64,000 nt of DNA from Sisyra terminalis (GCA_958496175.1 OY292275.1:2108001-2172000); one strand, 5' to 3'; positions 45,268 to 56,922 are shown, counted from the stretch's first letter. Translations and numbers: made by a program. Notes: generated from the sequence alone by a model not told the origin.

Positions 45268-46284
45268 TAGACTGATTCAAAAAAAAATATGAATTTTTTT
45301 TCTTAATTATATCGAAAATATTGTTGGGAATAACCAAAAAAAAAAAATGCTGTGAAAGTTTAAGCTCTTAATATTAATATTAAAAGGTGCCGCATCGCAA
45401 ATTTCGATTTTCCATTTAAATAACATGGCAACAATATTCTCTTGCACTTTGAAATTTTATAGCTCACGTTGGTGATAATATTTCGGAATGACCAAGGTAT
45501 ATTCTTCTATAAAATTGAACGATCTACAAAAAAGGTCTCGACAAGTTTTGTATATATTTATTCCTTCAAAAGTTATTCGAGGTCAAAGTTGAACTAAAGA
45601 GAAATTTTAATATTTTTTCAATTTTTTGACGCAACCATCAATTTTATGAGAAAATTTTATTGGAAATTTTTAGTAGAGCACTTTTTTTCTATAACTTATC
45701 TCCATAAAAGTTTTTGATATTTTTCACAGATCCTTAGTTATTTAATTAAAATAAAATAAAAAAATTCATATGTTAAAAATATAATAATTCAGGGAATTTT
45801 TAGTTTAATGCAAATAACTTAGGACCTGTGAAAAATATCAAATAAATTTATAGAGATAAGTTATAGAAAAAAGTGCTCTACAAAAAATTTCCTATAAAAT
45901 TTTCTTATAAAATTGATGGTTGCGTCAAAAAATTGAAAAAATATTAAAATTTCTCTTTAGTTCAACTTTGACCTCGAATAACTTTTGAAGGAATAAATAT
46001 ATCAAAAACTTGTGCGGAGACCTTTTTTGTAGATCGTTCAATTTTCTACAAGAATATACTTTGATCATTCCGAAATATTGTCTCCAACGTGAGCTATAAA
46101 ATTCCAAAGTGCAAGAGAATATTGTTCCCATGTTACTTAAATGGAAAATCGAAATTTGCGATGCAGCACCTCTTAATATTAATATTAAAAGCTCAAACTT
46201 TCACACGATTTTTTTTGTCATTCCCAACAATATTTTCGATATAATTAAGAAAAAAAAATCATAATTTTTTTTAAATCAGTCTTA
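45268..46284 (+). mobile_element. Foldback element F, copy 3 (1.02-kb hairpin)
   Basis: This is the most complete F. It runs from TAGACTGATTCAAAAAAAA to AAATCAGTCTTA. Arms are about 480 bp with the conserved modules GCTCTTAATATTAATATTAA, GCCGCATCGCAAATTTCG, CTCTTGCACTTTGAAATTTT, GATCTACAAAAAAGG, CGAGGTCAAAGTTGAAC and ACGCAACCATCAATTTTATG. The loop is near 45735-45820. It sits at the exact centre of the K palindrome. The 68-codon minus frame at 45925-46131 lies inside the right arm. Confidence 0.85.
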
Positions 46285-46385
46285 TGGGCATGACGTTGAA
46301 AATACTAACCTTATTTTACAAATGAGGCTACTTTGAAGGAATAATCTCGAAAATATAAGAATAAGAATACTACCGCAATGTATTT
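46285..46385 (+). repeat. K half, forward orientation
   Basis: TGGGCATGACGTTGAAAAT, CCTTATTTTACAAATGAGG, CTACTTTGAAGGAATAATCT and ACTACCGCAATGTA are the mirror of 45173-45267. F therefore split a palindromic K pair at its dyad. Confidence 0.7.
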
Positions 46386-47289
46386 GAAATGATTAGGACA
46401 GCATTTAAAATGGAGGAATTTTATAAGTCTTGAAGAAGATTTGAACGATTGATTTTAATGTTATAATTCAAATTTTAATAATTGAGCCACAATGGAAATC
46501 ATTTCCTTTAAAATAACACTAAATTTATTAACGTTAGTAATGTATGAGATCTCAAAAGTCTCGACTCGTTTTTTTCCCAGTTTACATTGAAATAAGGAAA
46601 AATTATGAAGACCATGTGTAAAAGATATAAAAGCTCCGCTGGAAACTCAGCAGGTGCCATACATATAATTTATTCGCCAACCGGGCGAATAGGCACAAAT
46701 CGTAATCTTGATGTACATTTCCCGCTCTAGTTTTTCCCGTGTGCAAGGAATCGATTTTCGAATGGAAGATTCGCAGGTAACGCAATTTATTTATCGCATC
46801 GTTTTTCGTTAATAGAGTGCTTGGCTTTGTTAAAACTTCCGGTACAGGAAGATTCAATGAAAAACTTAAATCTAATTTCATCTCCGCATTTTCGTCACGA
46901 AAAGTTTCATCAACAGCGAGAAGAGAGCGGGGGTTACGAGTAAAAGTTTAATTAGAAAATTTAATCATTTTAATTTTCATTAGCTTAAAAAAGGTGGGAT
47001 TTAATGACGTTTAAAGTCGACCCCTAGTTAGCAGCTGGGTAGTTTATAAATTCATTTAGAAAAAAAAATGTTTTTATCAGAGAAAATTTTATTAAATCTT
47101 AACGTTTGAAAGATCAGAAAAATTTTATTTTAAAACTCGCGGTTGTTTTTAAATTTCAAATAAATGACTTTCAATTTTTAAAGGGAATCAAATCTCGTTA
47201 GGAATAAAATCACAAAAGATCAATCTCTACTCGATTTAAATCGATTAAATATTTAAACGATTGAGCTTTCTGGCCATTTTTATTTGAAA
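46386..47289. other. No recognisable gene
   Basis: Somewhat less AT-rich around 46620-46930 (GCCAACCGGGCGAATAGG). A 92-codon minus frame (46603-46881) begins MKLDLSFSLNLPVPEVL. It has no recognised domain and no second copy to test it. Confidence 0.35.
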
Positions 47290-47426
47290 ATTTTCTTGTG
47301 TAAATCTAATTCACCATATTTTCTAACAATGTTTCATTGTTGACCCACAACTGGTTGCTTCTAATTACTGAAATATTGGTGTCAAATTGTTTCAAAAAAT
47401 GGATTTAGATGCAATTTGCTGTACAT

Positions 47427-48157
47427 TAGATTGGGCCAAAAAATTAAACTTTTTTTTTTGAAAAGTATAATCGAAAATATTGTTCAAGGTGACAAAAAAA
47501 AATTATCGGGAAAGTTTGAGCCCTTACTATTAATATTAAGAGGTCTAAAAGTTATTCACAATTAAAGTTGAAGGAAAAATTAAATTATTGTTTTTTTCGT
47601 TGTTGAACCAATTTTAAAAGAGTGATTTTATGTTAAAACGTTAAGAGGCCTTTTTTTGTAGAGCATTAAATTCCCTTCAATAATCCATATTGTTCATTTC
47701 TATACATTTATTTATTCGTTACTGTATTAATATTAAGAGGTCTATCATCTTTAATTTCGATTTTTGATTTGTGCTTTCATTTTTGCGTCAATTCTGTCAA
47801 ACTATCAAGGTAAAAAAAATTATCTGCACATATTTTTATAGAAAATTAAATTCCCTACAAAAAAGGTCTTTTTGAATTTTTTTTCCAGACACGCCGTTTC
47901 CGAATAATCAAGCTTCAGACATTGATATAATTTTTAGATTTATCTTCTTTATTTTGGAAATTTGTAACTAACGAACAAATACATATATAGAAATGAACAA
48001 TATAGATTCTTGAAGGGAATTTAATGTTCTACAAAAAAGGTCTCTTAACGTATTCACATAAAATCACTTATTCAAAATTCTTTCAATATTGTTAGTTACA
48101 ATATTTTCGATATACTATTCAAAAAAAAAAAATAGTCGATTTTTTTGGTTCAGTCTC
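47427..48157 (+). mobile_element. Foldback-type element J
   Basis: The ends TAGATTGGGCCAAAAAA and TTTTTTGGTTCAGTCTC are related to F termini. Flanks CTGTACAT (47419-47426) and CTGCACAT (48158-48165) bracket it, while V unit 2 has a single CTGGACAT (49248-49255) at the empty site. Modules CCTTACTATTAATATTAAGA, GAGCATTAAATTCCC and CCTACAAAAAAGGTCT occur here as in F and H. Internal symmetry is partial. Confidence 0.75.
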
Positions 48158-49841
48158 CTGCACATATAAAATTAGTATCAGAATTTGTAACAGATGTCTT
48201 ATCTACCCCCGATCAAAATATCACTGAGGAAAAATGTCCCTGACAATTGATCCTTTGATTGTTAATTACTGAAAAAGCAGGTTATTGTTTACAACGATGG
48301 CTCCACCAAATTTTGTGTTGAAAAACTATAAGAAAGGAGTCCGGGAGTGAAAGGGTGGGCCCCTTGTGTATAGTTTTTTGCCCCAACAAATCGGAGAACT
48401 GCGGTTGTAAACATTAACCTCTTTTATTAAGTAATTAATAATCGAAGGATCAATTGTCGAGGATTTTTGTTCGGAGGATCAAAACGCCTGATACCAGCCT
48501 TAAGTTTTTGAAATTTTTGTGTACATACATTTTTGTGAAATTCTAATTTGGTATAATTTTCTTTTTTAATGATTCAATTTTTAGTATGGGCCGATTAGTT
48601 CACGAATTTCTTGAAAAAACAAAATAAAAAATCGTTGCAAGAAATTGAATTTGGCCGACATAAAAGGAACCTGAACTCATTAAGTTTATCGATAAGCCTT
48701 CAGAAACCATGTTTCGTATCTCCCGCATTTTTTTTTTCAAAATTTAAGAATTTAAGAAGATTAAGATCTTGGCTAAAACGATTAATTAGGCAAAACACTA
48801 CATTACCGACAATTTCAAATTGCTGGAGAGAATTAATGGATTTCATATAGGATTTCAACAGTGATTTATAAATCATGTTTTTTGGCAGTAAGATGCATAA
48901 AAGATCTTTTTAGATCAAAAAATCTTTTCCAAAAATGATAAATTTTCATTAAGATCAATTTATTTTTACTTTCGACTGCAAATTATACGGCATCTCCTTT
49001 CAATTTTCATCGAAAAAATTCCATCGAAAATCCAAAAAAAAAATTTTTTTTTACTGTCAACAATCAAATCTTTTAGATCCATACCATTTTTATTTGAAAA
49101 ATTTATTTGGCAACAAACGAAATTTAGTGAATCTAATTCACTATATTTTTAAACAATGTTTCATTGTTGAACTACAATTGGTTGCTTCTATTTGTTGAAA
49201 TATTGGCGTCGAAATTGTTTCAAAAATTAGGATTTAGATGCAATCTGCTGGACATATAAAATTTGTATCAGATGTCTTGATCCTTGGACAACAATTCCCG
49301 ATCAAAACATCATTAAGACAAAATATCCCCGACAATTGATCCTTTGATTGTTAATTACTGAAAAAAGTAGGTTATTGTTTACAACCGTGGCTCCATCTAA
49401 TTTTGTGTTAAAAAATTATTTACAAGGAGTCCAGAGGTGAAAGAGTGAACCTTTTGTGTATAATTGTGTATAATTTTAGCCCTAGAAATGAGGGAAGCTG
49501 GGGCTGTAAATTATCTGTTTTTTTAAGTAATTTATAATTGAAGGACCAATTGTCGGGGATATTTTGTTTGGAGGATCAAAACACCTGATACCAGTCTTAA
49601 ATTTTTCACCCTTAACGTGGCTTATGCCACTTTTCGATCGATCAATATTTAGCATCGTTACATTTACGTTACAATTCATTATTATGAAATTTCTATACAG
49701 TATAATTATCTCTTTTGTGGCTAAATTTTTATTATGGGCTAATTAATTCATGAATTGCATAAAAAACAAAATAGAAAATGCATCGTTGCAAGAAATTGGC
49801 CGACCTAAAAGGAACCTGAACCCATTAAATTTATCAATATA

Positions 49842-49978
49842 GTGGTCTCATACACTACGTGACGTATCCAGAAGAAATTCATATATGTATATCTTCAGAC
49901 TAATTCAAATTTCAAAATTCTTCGTATGACGTCATCTTTTCTTCCAAATGAGGCAACCTGTGTAATTTATAAACCTTG
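49842..49978 (-). mobile_element. MITE-like element C, copy 3 (one end truncated)
   Basis: In reverse it starts CAAGGTTTATAAATTACAC and runs through ATGACGTCATACGAAGAATT to GACGTATCCAG-type sequence, stopping at GAGACCAC without the second terminal repeat. V unit 1 lacks it (about 48695-48705, CGATAAGCCTTCAGAAACC). Confidence 0.7.
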
Positions 49979-50270
49979 CACAGAAACCATGTTGCACATA
50001 AAATCTTGGCTAAAACAATTAATTAGGCAAAACACTGCATTATCGACACTTTTAAATCAATGGAGGGAATTAATGGATTTCATATAACAGTGATTTATAA
50101 ATCATGTTTTCCTGGCTTTAAAATGCTTAGAAGATCTTTTTAGATCTAAAAATCATTTCCAAAAAAGATAAATTTCCATTAAGATCAGTTTATTTTTACT
50201 TTCTACTGCAATTAATAAGTAAATTCCTTCAAATTTTCTTAAAAAAAATTCCAACGAAAATCCCCAAAAA

Positions 50271-51375
50271 AAAATTTTTTTTGTTCTCAACAAATCAATT
50301 CTTTTACATCATAATTCAATATTTCAGCGTTAACAAGTGTTTCATTCAATCATTCTGTCTTAAACAAGAAAAATACCAACAAATCCACGAAAAAAAAAAT
50401 ATCAATTCAAATATTTGATTAGTTTACTATATTTTCCTCCCTATTCCAAAAAGCCTCCAGCATTGATTGAATTGAAATTCGCCTCATTTTTCATACACAA
50501 CAAAAACGAATTTCGAATTTCATTCGAAAACAACAGCGTCGTTATCAATTATGTTCGGCTGAATTTGGTCGCAAAACTTCTGGCACCAACTCTATTCGTC
50601 TTTCTCGACAATGAAAAGGTACTTTCGCATTTCACCAACGTTTGACCTACTTCAAAAGAACCCCAACTAAAAAGTCCAATCGGGGGGAGGAAAATTTAAG
50701 TTTTCATTGTTGAAAACTGGGATAAAGTTGTGGTTTTTTTTCTCAACAATTAAATCAATTGTGTCGAAAAATTAAATTTTTTGGGCAATGAGAAAAAGCT
50801 TGATTTTCTATGGATTTTTATGGGAAATCAAATGAGCTTTTTTACATAGATGTAGCACTTTTCTGTGACCTACAATTTGTGATAGTAGGTGAGCTTTCAT
50901 TCATGCGTATGAAAAACGTTCATGTAAAACTGCAAAATTGGCATTTTTTTTTCCCAGAGAAAAAAAGCTTGTTTTTCCTTGATTTTTTTGCGATAAATTG
51001 AAGCTTTTCTGACGTTAATCAAATGGAACTTGATTTACTTGGTAATTCAATTAGAAAAGTTTCAATGATCTACGACTTAATTTCGAATCAAACTTCTTAA
51101 AAATTAAAGAGATCTAATAGAAAGTTGAAACTTTCTCAATCAAATACTTCGAGTTGATAATTGGATTTTTAATGATCTAAATTAAAAGTATTGAGATCCA
51201 CATGCAAAAAATGATTGACTAGATGAATGATTTATATAGATCAAAAGGATTTTAATGGAATCTACTTGGAAAAAAACATGCTTTTTTGTCAAACTTTTGA
51301 CTATATAGAAAATTTAAAAAAAAAAATTCGAACCGTTATTCTTTTATTTATCAAACAACTTTTGTTTTTCTGTAG
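50271..51375. other. No recognisable gene; ends in an acceptor-like tract
   Basis: AT-rich. The final 40 bp are pyrimidine-rich and end CTTTTGTTTTTCTGTAG (51359-51375), a good match to a 3' splice acceptor in front of the GC-rich island. Confidence 0.4.
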
Positions 51376-51830
51376 GGGAAATATACGGAAAAGCACCCAC
51401 TATAACGGAACGCGCCAAATTCACGTCGTCGCATTGACATCAAGCAGTGGGAAAAACGGCTTATGGATTGGTCGGATATATCGAAAAGCGTCGTGAAAAG
51501 CTCGACGGAAAAGCACCCGGACTGGTCGCAGTCCGATGCCTGACTGCACCACCGACATTCGCATGGGCGTCCGGTAGCGGGCGCTCATCGCCACATGCCA
51601 ACATTCAATGCAGAATCCGCACACGAACGACAACAATGAACGAAGGTGGAAAATTCGGCGCTTTCCACGTGTGAAAATGAGATAAATATATCAACGGCAT
51701 AAATAATGCACGATAGGGAATCCTCAAACTCTTTTGCAAAGTCCGCGTCAAATCGATATGGGCCCAGTGCGCCGGCGTTTGTGTTCCAAATTTCAATTTT
51801 TCCAGATAGAGGCAAACGTATTTCCACTTG
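51376..51830. other. GC-rich exon-like island, coding status unresolved
   Basis: This is the only strong rise in GC in the window, placed directly after a pyrimidine tract and TAG. On the plus strand the frame from 51406 to 51543 reads 45 codons with coding-like third positions: RRRIDIKQWEKRLMDW, then SDISKSVVKSSTEKHPDW, then SQSDA and TGA. The same frame opens again to 51639 (PVAGAHRHMPTFNAE). But TAA at 51403 blocks it from the acceptor at 51375. The frame that follows the acceptor without a stop (EIYGKAPTITERAKF) shifts by one base near 51420. Minus frames (51585-51827) are also open. ACGGAAAAGCACCC occurs twice (about 51386 and 51505). It could be a terminal exon with an indel, a decayed exon, or non-coding. 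I do not recognise the protein. Confidence 0.35.
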
Positions 51831-52369
51831 CGGTTTTTAATGAACGATAAATGTACTTGTTTTTTTTTTTCAAAAAATGAAAAAAAAAAACGCGCTCCAA
51901 ATAGTAGGCAAATTGGATCTGAACTTTCAATGGTTTGAGTATTTGCTAAGATGAGGGACTAAGATTTCAAATTAATTTCTTCCATTTCCCAACGAAACAT
52001 GCTCACATCTCTAAAGCTCCATTCATAAAAGCTCGATTCACGCACACGCAACACCCCCCACCCCCGCCCGCTCCACGGAGTGGAGCCAACAATTAAAATT
52101 TAATCTCTTCGATTCGACCTTTAAAATTTTAATGTCAAACACGAATATTGCGGTGGGAAAATCAACCATTAAATTAAACTTTGATAAAATATCCTGATTC
52201 AATTACTAATAATAATCAAAGGAGTAAAGACTAACGACTTAGTATTAATTAAAAGCACAATAATCTGAAATATACACGAGTGCCCTCTAGTTATTTTTTT
52301 AAGAAGGAAAAAGCTCCAAAACAAAAAAGAGTTTTTCGCGGAATTTTCGAAATTATTTCACGCTAACAA
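51831..52369. other. No recognisable feature
   Basis: Mixed sequence with a C-rich patch near 52050-52085 (CCCCCCACCCCCGCCCGC). Possibly 3' flank of the island if that proves to be an exon. Confidence 0.35.
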
Positions 52370-52939
52370 AGTTTAAAATCAACCGAAAAGTTTTTCCATC
52401 AGCTTTTCATAAAAAAAACATTCTTCCAATTTGCGCTCCTTCAAATTGAATTTGCCGTCATTTTTCAAGCGTCTAATTTTCAATGTTGATGTACAATAAT
52501 ATAATATGTAAACTTTTTAAAAGTTTCCTACACGAAAAAATTTGTAAACTTTTATGAAAATATTTTCTTAAATTGTTTTATATATAAAAAAAATGAAACA
52601 CTATTTTTCTTGTTAAAAATTTGAAATTTTATCAATGGGAAATATGATGAATTATTAGTTTGAAATAAATTTTAATTCCTATAAAATTATTTTAAATTTA
52701 CGAAAATTCAGAAATTTTCACATAGATATTTACAAATGGAGCCTTTGAGTGTAATTAATTGTCTCAAATGTATTGCAATTTTCAAACATTTGTAGTGGGG
52801 AAATTGCAACAATGTCATCGGGAAATATTATGAAAATTACGACAGTAAAACCAAAATTAAAAGCATTGGGGATTTTCTTTGAAAATCAAAAAACACTATT
52901 TTTCTTGTTGAAATTTGAAATTTTATCAATGGGAAATAT
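52370..52939 (+). repeat. Segmental copy X2, first part
   Basis: Collinear with X1: CAGCTTTTCATAAAAAAAAC, TCTAATTTTCAATGTTGATG, GTAAACTTTTTAAAAGTTTC, GAAATTGCAACAATGTC and GGGGATTTTCTTTGAAAATC. Interrupted by G copy 2. Confidence 0.65.
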
Positions 52940-53953
52940 TAAGGTGATTTTTTTTTGACTTTTTTTGATCCCATCGTGAAATTTTGTTGGAAATACCAAA
53001 AAAAAAAAATTCTCTGAAAGTTTGAGCCCTTAATATTAATTTTAAATTCTCGACCAAGACGTGTAGAAATTTCTCATTGAAGATACACGGAAACTCTGAT
53101 TTTTTATTTTTAAATTTCTATATCTCAGCGGCATTTCATGGGATCGCATTTACCGCAGATGATTTTTTCTCAGAATTAAACGCTCTACAAAAGTGCCCAT
53201 TGCGACAAAGTCGTAACTCACACCGATGAGGTAGTACGGGCCACTGAACCTGATTTTTCCATAAAATTCGCGTTTTTTTTGTATTTATCTCGTAAACAAC
53301 AAGAGCTACGGAAAATTATAAATAAAAACCTTGTAGAGAATTTGATTTCTTACAAAAAAGTTCTTGTAGACCAAATCGCGAAGATCAATATTAAACGAGA
53401 TATTAAGCCTTGAACTGATTTTTCTGTGAAATTTTTGCCGATTAAACTTATTAAAATCTTTTTTTAGAAAAATCAATTCAAGGTTCAATATCTCGTTTAA
53501 TATTGACTTTCGCGATTTGGTCTACGAGAACTTTTTTGTAGGAAATCAAATTCTCTACAAGTTTTTTATTTATAATTTTTCCGTAGCTCTTGTTATTTAC
53601 GAGATAAATGCAAAAAAAAAGCGAATTTTATGGAAAAATCAGGTTCAGCGGCCCGTGCTACCTCACCGGTGTGAGTTACGACTTTGTCGCAATGGGCACT
53701 TTTGTAGAGCGTTTAATTCTGAGAAAAAACCATCTTCGGTAAAAGCGATCCCATGAAATGCCGCTGAGATATAGAAATTTAAAAATAAAAAATCAGAGTT
53801 TCCGTGTATTTTCAATGGGAAATCTTTACACGTCTTGGTCGAGGACTTAAAATTAATATTAAGGGCTCAAACTTTCAGAGAATTTTTTTTTGTATTTCCA
53901 ACAAAATTTCACGATGGAACCAAAAAAAAAAAAGTAAAAAAAAAATCACCCTA
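52940..53953 (+). mobile_element. Foldback element G, copy 2 (1.01-kb hairpin)
   Basis: It runs from TAAGGTGATTTTTTTT to AAAAAAATCACCCTA, with arms of about 490 bp and a loop near 53430-53470. All G1 modules are present in order. It sits at a different site in X2 from G1 in X1, so the two are separate insertions. Frames at 53306-53756 are arm sequence. Confidence 0.85.
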
Positions 53954-54199
53954 CATAAATATCTATAACTTAAAGTACTAGAAACTTGTACACTAAATAT
54001 AAATTCTCATTGATTCTAATCAATTTTCTATCATTAAATTCCTTACATTAATTTGAAAACGATATTTGAAGTTTACAACATTATAAATCGCATATAAACA
54101 TCCATTTTTTAGTTAAACTGTCCTTTCAAATGAAATTATTCTTATTTAAAAAATTTTAAAGCTGAGATCTGATTTTTATCATCTATTATCATTGGTATC
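53954..54199 (+). repeat. Segmental copy X2, second part
   Basis: CATAAATATCTATAACTTAA, AGTACTAGAAACTTG and AATATAAATTCTCATTGA resume the alignment with X1 (about 32975-33100). TTCTTATTTAAAAAATTTTA and AGCTGAGATCTG near 54140 match the sequence that flanks element B on its right, without B here. Confidence 0.6.
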
Positions 54200-54615
54200 C
54201 TAATGAATTAATGCAGATTTCATAGCGTTCTAAGTCTTTTGCGGGAATATTCCCATGTTTTCTGGGATATTCCTCTAGTACGGGCACGTGTTCTTAACTC
54301 AAATGCAAAATAAGGTTAGTTTTTTAAATGCCATGTTTATAATTTACTTAATAATTTTCATTTTTAATGGAAAAATTATTTGGAAAAAGCAGTGTTGCAC
54401 CTATTATTTACTATAATGAAACCCAAAACCAATTATTGTGAATTGATTCAATGTGAAACTGGTAATATTTTTATACCCAATGTTAATTGTATACACTTTA
54501 TTTTCTAGCCTAATTTTTAGGTGTTTTATTCCGTTTTATGAAGAAATTTTGATCCAATTTGGTATATCAGAACTTAAAAGGTGAAAAACTTAAAATATTT
54601 CTTTCCAAACTACCT
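54200..54615 (-). repeat. Interspersed repeat L, copy 4 (inverted)
   Basis: In reverse: CCAAATTGGATCAAAATTTC, AAAACGGAATAAAACACC, CTAACCTTATTTTGCATTT and the K end (GAATATCCCAGAAAACATGG, CCGCAAAAGACTTAGAACGC). Its K end matches the one in X1, confirming that the segmental duplication includes L. Confidence 0.6.
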
Positions 54616-54734
54616 GTTATGGTACATATCCACCTAATGTCATTCAACATAAGAAATTGAAGAAAAATAAATCCACTACGGCTTTATAACACGGTAATTG
54701 CCAATTGCTAATTCTTTTAATTCAAATATCTACT

Positions 54735-56530
54735 AACTAGTAGTTGCCCGTTGCATTCGCAACTAAAAGTTTTATCTCAATAAAATATTTAATACGAGAT
54801 AATGTATAGTTAATCAACAATCGAAATTTTAAATTTAATAATCAGTGTTAATATAAAAAAAAATATCTAAAATTATATTAAGAAATAAAATATAAGTGTT
54901 TTTTTATATCATTTTAATTACGTTTTATATAACGCCATTTCACTAAATTAGTATGCAAGTTTAATACTTATGTAGTACTTATACCAAATTGGCGATTTTA
55001 AATTTTGGTTCGTTTTTCAACAATCAAACTTTTTAAAATCTATTTAATTTTATGAACCAATGGTTGTGATCTGGAGTAATTATATATTTGGCTGAAAAGC
55101 ATTAAGATAGCAATTTTTTGCCATATATTCCACTGTCAATTCAAATATAAAATCTTCGATACAAACTTTTTTTCGGTATTTAGAACAATTTGAAAACCAA
55201 TTATTGATGTTGAAAATAAATAAAATATTCGAATTTACTTCCACGCTTTCCAGCTATTCCCAACAATTTTGTATGTTCAACGTCCAAATGTGCGAAATCG
55301 AATAGCTTTTTAGTCATGATAATCAAAATAAAGAAGGTCATTATTTTTTTTTCGTTTTACATTGTATTTTCAAATATAAGTGCACATTTGGTGTCGATGA
55401 AATTTGGAAAGTGTTTTCCTTATACGATGCAGATATATAATAAGAAAGGATTTTTGAAAATTTCTCCCCTTAAAGAGTGAAAAACGGTAGCAAAGTTTGT
55501 AAGGGATAACGTTTAATAATCAATCGAAATTTCAAATTTAATAATCAATCAAAGTCCGTTAAAAGCGAAAATTTATTACTGCTTAATATAAAACAAAGTT
55601 GATTTATTATTAGGAACAAAAACTTAGGGTGTGCTTAAAAATTTAAACTCTGATAAGTAGATATATCTGAAAAGTTTAAGTTAAGGGAGTATTCTAGTCT
55701 AGAGGCATAGATTTCAGGTAATTTTTGAAGTGTCATAAAAAATAGCCAATTAATATTTTTTTACTATACATTTTTTATCAGTTAATTATTAACATTTCAA
55801 GAATACAGAAAAAAATAAAAAAAGTTAAAAATTTCAAAAATTAGCAGCTGATGAAGTGGGGGGTCTCAAAAAATTGGCACGTAACCATACCCACGATTTC
55901 AACCCTCCTAGTAATCTGACTCCAAAAAAAAAAAAGATTATTAATCTAGAATAATGTCGCAATGTCTGGAACTACGGAAAAGTATGAAAAAAAAATTTTC
56001 ACGAAATGGCGACTGCCTGAAAAAAAAAACAATTTTTGTACCACTTTTTTTGACTGTTTCGAATTTTTTAAAAATAGTAAAAATCAAAATTAAGGGATGG
56101 GAATAGTTCGAACTATAGACAAGTCTATAAAGAAGACTCTGTAAAAATTTCAGGTAAATCGGTTGAGTAGAACCTGAGAAATCGTGGGTATCGTTTTGAA
56201 AAAGACAGTTTCGAGAAAAATGCGTTTAAAGTTTTACGTTAAGTTTCAGACAGCGTAATTGATAGAATAGTAAGTATTACTTACATTCTCTTAAACCGCT
56301 ATAACTTTGGAAATAATTTGAATTTTGAAAAATCCTTTTAGGAGGATATTTTTGAATATCTAAACTATTGGATTATGAAAAAAAAATTTTTTGATTTTTT
56401 CAAATTTCTAGAGTAAAATACCCCCTTAAGTTTATAAGTGAGCATTATGTTTTTTGGCTTTCATATATTGTAAACCTGAAAATCCGAAATACGTATTCAC
56501 AAATAAATACATTAGTGAGTGAGTACCCTT
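54735..56530 (+). repeat. Third Helitron-family body, interrupted by element E
   Basis: It begins with ACTAGTAGTTGCCCG, which looks like an inverted Helitron terminus (CTAGT on the other strand). From about 54795 it aligns with HEL2 37800-39170 in direct orientation (AATCAACAATCGAAATTTT, AGTAATTATATATTTGGCTG, GATGCAGATATATAATAAGA, CCGAAATACGTATTCACAAA). The 410-bp units and the CTAG 3' end are missing. It provides the empty site for A copy 3. Confidence 0.65.
55685..56425 (+). mobile_element. TTAA-flanked element E
   Basis: TTAA (55681-55684) then GGGAGTATTCTAGTCTAGA; at the other end TCTAGAGTAAAATACCCCC then TTAA (56426-56429). The 19-bp ends agree at 16 positions. HEL2 shows the uninterrupted site near 39080 (AAAAGGGTAAGTTCATAAG). 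The 741-bp interior has no significant reading frame and includes several purine-rich runs. piggyBac-type mobilisation is inferred from TTAA only. Confidence 0.8.
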
Positions 56531-56922
56531 ACCAACGTTTTGAATGCGTAAGTGGGGATAACAGAGCGCATGCGTAGTGCCTATTCTGGACGGACGCACG
56601 GCAAGATAGTCAATTTATCAATTTTGAAAAATCCTTTTAGGAGGATATTTTTGAATATCTAAACTATCGGATTATGAAAAAAAAAAAAATTTTTTTGATT
56701 TTTTCAAATTTCTAGAGTAGAATACCCCCTTAAGTTTATAAGTGAGCATTATGTTTTTTGGCTTTCACATATTGTAAACCTGAAAATCCGAAATACGTAT
56801 TCACAAATAAATACATTAGTGAGTGAGTACCCCTACTAACGTTTTGAATGCGTAAGTGGGAATAACAAAGCGCATGCGTATTGCCTATTCTGGACGGACG
56901 CACGGCAAGATAGTCAATTTAT
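56321..56922 (+). repeat. Tandem duplication of ~300 bp across the end of element E
   Basis: Units 56321-56619 and 56620-56922 are nearly identical. Each includes the last 105 bp of E, TTAAG, the Helitron body end and GCGCATGCGTA, CTATTCTGGACGGACGCACG and GCAAGATAGTCAATTTA. It arose after E inserted. Confidence 0.9.

Larger units (their letters stand above)
47290..50270 (+). repeat. Tandem segmental duplication V (two units)
   Basis: Unit 1 is about 47290-49060 and unit 2 about 49080-50270. Shared landmarks: AACAATGTTTCATTGTTGA, TTTAGATGCAAT(T/C)TGCTG, GACAATTGATCCTTTGATTG, AGGTTATTGTTTACAAC, AAAAGGAACCTGAAC, CAGAAACCATGTT and AGAATTAATGGATTTCATAT-like sequence. Unit 1 alone carries J; unit 2 alone carries C. 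The 79-codon frame at 48611-48850 in unit 1 is destroyed in unit 2, arguing against a gene. Confidence 0.8.

Noticed and set aside
48611..48850. 79-codon gene
   Set aside because: The duplicate unit at about 49760-50090 has frame-destroying changes and an inserted element C, so the frame is not preserved.
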